A stretch of DNA of 16,082 nucleotides from Bacteroidales bacterium UBA3764 (GTDB lineage Bacteria > Bacteroidota > Bacteroidia > Bacteroidales > UBA932). The position numbers were made by a program, and so were the translations under genes. A model generated the notes under the pieces. It was given only the letters and a program-made list of their open reading frames with translations, had not been told where the DNA came from and made no database searches. The stretch lies in the NCBI GenBank assembly GCA_002371115.1, contig DFFY01000079.1, positions 1-16,082 on the forward strand, in the 5' to 3' direction. Positions 13,802 through 16,082 of this stretch are shown here, piece after piece. Each line of letters starts with the position of its first letter. Positions within the stretch are counted from its first letter, which is position 1.

Positions 13802-13828
13802 GGAAGCTATTGTGACACAATAGCTTCC
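13802..13828. repeat. 13-bp perfect inverted repeat over the TPR stop codon
   Basis: GGAAGCTATTGTG (13802-13814) and CACAATAGCTTCC (13816-13828) are perfect inverted arms around a single A. The minus-strand TPR stop TAG (13809-13807) lies inside the left arm, and the right arm encodes the residues E-A-I-V of its C-terminus. It could cap the 3' end of either transcript, or bind a protein as a palindrome. Confidence 0.75.
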
Positions 13829-15108
13829 CATTTCTCGTAGGCTTCCTTGTACTTGGGATCCACGCCACGGAGCTGGAAGTTCAGGCGCTTGAGGATATCT
13901 GCACAGGCGGCCTTCACATCCGGATTGGAGCTCACGTTGTAGCACTGCTCGAACGAGCCGATAGCCTCAATGTACACCTCCGTAAGTTTGGCGTTGAGCG
14001 CATCATATCCTTTGTAGTCGCGCACATCCAGGGCGTTCATCTCGTTCACGATATCCTCGCCTTTCTTCAGGGAGATGTTGGCCAATCCGTAGTAGGCCAT
14101 ATCGTATTTGGCGTCAATTTCGAGCGCCTTGTCATAAGCGGATTTGGCACCGTCGTAATCCTTCACGCCCGCCAGGATGTTCCCTTCCACATAATAGAGG
14201 GAAGCGTTGTCCGGCATGGCCTTCTTGGCCTCGTCCAGGAGCTCCACAATCTTCTTGGGATCCTCCTTGGTGGTAAGGTACAGGTTGATGAGGTTGGTGA
14301 GGATGGAGGCATTTTCCGGGTACTTGGTGAGACCGGTGGCCAGGTAGTTCTTGGCAGCCAGGGTATCGGCCTTGGCCAGGGCGCACTCGGAGAGGGATGC
14401 ATAGATGTTACCCTCGGAGGTATAATCGCGCTCCAGACACTTGTTGTAGTACTCGATGGCACGGTCATAATTGTGAGCGGCCAGGGCGGTGAAGGCGCAG
14501 TTGTAAGCGGCATCATCGTTGATCACGGAGCACGGAGGAACGACAGACCAGTCTGCCGCGCCCTTGAACAGGTCGCTGGCCTTGGCCATGTCGCCCAGCT
14601 GGTAGGCGTAGAATGCGTCATTATAGTAGTTGTTCACCACTTCCTGCAACTTGGCATCCACCTCCTTGTCCTTGGCACCCAGCTCGAAAGCCTTGGCGTA
14701 TGCGGCAGCGGCCTCACCCAGAAGGTCACCGGGGACAGACGGCTTGGTCACTTCCACGATGCTAAGCACGCCGGCCGCGTTGAAGTACACATTAACACGG
14801 GAAAGCTCATGTTTCTCATAGGGGGCACCTTGGAGGGTTACAGTGGAAACCGACGCAGCCTTTTCCTTGTTCATCAGGGCAAAGGTGGTTTTGTCGATAC
14901 CCGTGCTCACGTTGGCGGACGGGTTGGCATAAGCGGCCATGTAAGCCTTGCCCAGATTCATCCAGGTTGCCGGTTTGGCGCCCTTCTTGGCATCCTTACT
15001 GGCCGCCAGGGCTTTGTCTATGCCCTTCTGCATGTCGGCATCGGGCTTTTGTGCATAGGCCAGCTGCAGGGAGCAAACCAGTGCAAGAGCAAAAAACAGC
15101 TTTTTCAT
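13807..15108 (-). CDS. Exported TPR-repeat protein
   Basis: This 433-residue protein has a type I signal peptide (MKKLFFALALVCSLQLAYA, cleavage likely before Gln20), so it should be periplasmic or surface-facing. Residues from about 140 on contain several TPR-like helical repeats: around AAYAKAFELGAKD, NCAFTALAAHNYDRAIEYYN, NLINLYLTTKEDPKKIVELL and SAYDKALEIDAKYDMAYYGL. Mature residues 20-130 are less regular. TPR domains mediate protein-protein contacts; the partner is unknown. It lies 20 nt after gyrA on the same strand, an arrangement I associate with Bacteroidales, and probably shares the gyrA transcript. Its stop codon is inside a 13-bp inverted repeat, with a T-rich terminator beyond. 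Confidence 0.88.
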   Translation of the reverse strand: MKKLFFALALVCSLQLAYAQKPDADMQKGIDKALAASKDAKKGAKPATWMNLGKAYMAAYANPSANVSTGIDKTTFALMNKEKAASVSTVTLQGAPYEKHELSRVNVYFNAAGVLSIVEVTKPSVPGDLLGEAAAAYAKAFELGAKDKEVDAKLQEVVNNYYNDAFYAYQLGDMAKASDLFKGAADWSVVPPCSVINDDAAYNCAFTALAAHNYDRAIEYYNKCLERDYTSEGNIYASLSECALAKADTLAAKNYLATGLTKYPENASILTNLINLYLTTKEDPKKIVELLDEAKKAMPDNASLYYVEGNILAGVKDYDGAKSAYDKALEIDAKYDMAYYGLANISLKKGEDIVNEMNALDVRDYKGYDALNAKLTEVYIEAIGSFEQCYNVSSNPDVKAACADILKRLNFQLRGVDPKYKEAYEKWEAIVSQ

Positions 15109-15128
15109 ACTATTAAATGGTTAGTTGA

Positions 15129-16082
15129 TTATTCATTGTCCTGAACCTCCGTTCCTTCTTCTGCGGGAAGTTCGGTTCCTTCTGCGGCCTGGCTCTCCTC
15201 ATCCTCGCTATGGGCGACAACGGAGACGGCGGCGATGGCGTCCTTCTCACGGATGTTGATGAGCTTGACGCCCTGAGTGGCACGTCCGGCCACACGGATG
15301 GTGGCGACGGGCATTCGGATGGTCATTCCGCTGCGGCAGATAATCATGAGGTCGTCTTCATCCGTGACGTTCTGAATGGTTACCAGCGCGCCGGTTTTCT
15401 CCGTTACATTGAGGGTCCTTACACCCTTGGCGCCACGGGAAGTCTGGCGGTAATCCAGCGGGTCTGAGCGTTTGCCATAGCCGTTTTCTGACACGGCAAG
15501 CACCTGGTGCCTGGCAACGTCTTCTGCCTGGGGATCCTGGCAGACAACGCCCACGACATAGTCTCCTTCAGCAAGATTGATGCCGCGGACACCGGTGGAC
15601 GTACGGCCCATGGCACGGGCCTCCGCTTCGTCAAAGCGTACGCAGCGTCCGCCGTGGGCGGCAATCATGATGTTGCAGCGCCCGTTGGTGAGCAGGGCGG
15701 CCAGCAGTTCGTCGTCCTCACGGATGTTGATGGCGTTCACGCCGTTGGTACGCGGGCGGGAATAGGCTTCCAGGGAAGTCTTCTTCACCACGCCGTTGCG
15801 GGTGAACATCATGATATAATTGTTGTTGATGAATGCCTCGTCCTTCAGCGTTTTCACGTTCAGGTATGCACGTACGCTGTCGTCCGGGTCTATCATGAGG
15901 ATGTTCTGGATGGCACGGCCCTTGGAGGTGCGGTTGCCTTCCGGAATTTCATAGACCTTGAGCCAGTAGCACTTGCCTTTCTGGGTGAACAGAAGCATGG
16001 TGCTGTGGGTATTGGCAATGTAAATATGCTCGATGAAGTCTGCGTCGCGGGTGGCGCTGCCCTTCATGCCCACGCCGCCGCG
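15129..16082 (-). CDS. gyrA: DNA gyrase subunit A, C-terminal domain (5' truncated by window)
   Basis: This is the last 317 codons of GyrA, the subunit that cuts and rejoins DNA in gyrase. The frame is open to the window edge and begins RGGVGMKGSATRD. What is visible is the C-terminal DNA-wrapping beta-pinwheel, seen as repeated blades with a recurring pattern: TQKGKCYWLKVYEIPEGN, TRNGVVKKTSLEAYSRPR, AHGGRCVRFDEAEARAMGR, SENGYGKRSDPLDYRQT and CRSGMTIRMPVATIRVAGR. The blades carry the typical S.GRA, TNGV.AI, STGVRGI, SRGAKGVR and TQGVKLI turns. The tail after VSVV is acidic (about 28 residues, 11 of them Asp or Glu). The breakage-reunion domain and GyrA box lie outside. ParC is less likely because the blade number and motifs fit GyrA. 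Confidence 0.93.
   Translation of the reverse strand, partial: RGGVGMKGSATRDADFIEHIYIANTHSTMLLFTQKGKCYWLKVYEIPEGNRTSKGRAIQNILMIDPDDSVRAYLNVKTLKDEAFINNNYIMMFTRNGVVKKTSLEAYSRPRTNGVNAINIREDDELLAALLTNGRCNIMIAAHGGRCVRFDEAEARAMGRTSTGVRGINLAEGDYVVGVVCQDPQAEDVARHQVLAVSENGYGKRSDPLDYRQTSRGAKGVRTLNVTEKTGALVTIQNVTDEDDLMIICRSGMTIRMPVATIRVAGRATQGVKLINIREKDAIAAVSVVAHSEDEESQAAEGTELPAEEGTEVQDNE

Overview
The window looks like chromosomal DNA from a fairly GC-rich member of the Bacteroidales. Evidence: the -7 boxes fit the Bacteroidota consensus TAnnTTTG; Shine-Dalgarno sequences are mostly absent; a SusC-plug-type lipoprotein, a SPOR lipoprotein and a TonB C-terminal (TonB_C) domain are present; gyrA is followed by a TPR gene. 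The genus cannot be told from the sequence alone; an uncultured gut-type lineage is plausible (inference). I see no transposase, phage gene or CRISPR array.

Left part, plus strand (1-4004): the end of hutU, then hutH, hutI and a membrane-anchored metallophosphoesterase, packed end to end as one operon for histidine breakdown to formiminoglutamate. The gene for the next step would lie outside the window. A tRNA-Pro with its own promoter and terminator follows (4066-4141), then about 330 bp with no convincing gene.

Middle: a tiny plug-domain lipoprotein (minus, 4473-4763) is divergent from an RluA-type pseudouridine synthase (plus, 4819-5517). The synthase faces a long minus-strand run. In transcription order that run is SPOR lipoprotein, degenerate M28 peptidase fused to TonB_C, leuS, two tandem YitT-family membrane proteins, and a membrane-tethered AraC-type regulator. 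The first five are separated by overlaps or gaps of 1-4 nt.

Right part: phoH (plus) diverges from the SPOR lipoprotein across a 119-bp promoter region. It converges on a TPR exported protein and gyrA (minus, 5' end cut by the window edge), with a shared hairpin zone between them.

The best candidates for something new are these. (1) An M28-like protein that has lost most of its zinc ligands yet carries an intact-looking TonB_C domain. (2) Two copies of a dispersed GAGCGAAGCGA repeat that are translated, one inside hutI and one supplying the last codons and stop of phoH. (3) A miniature plug lipoprotein with a plausible out-of-frame tail. No single large undescribed system stands out; most of the window is housekeeping and catabolic genes.
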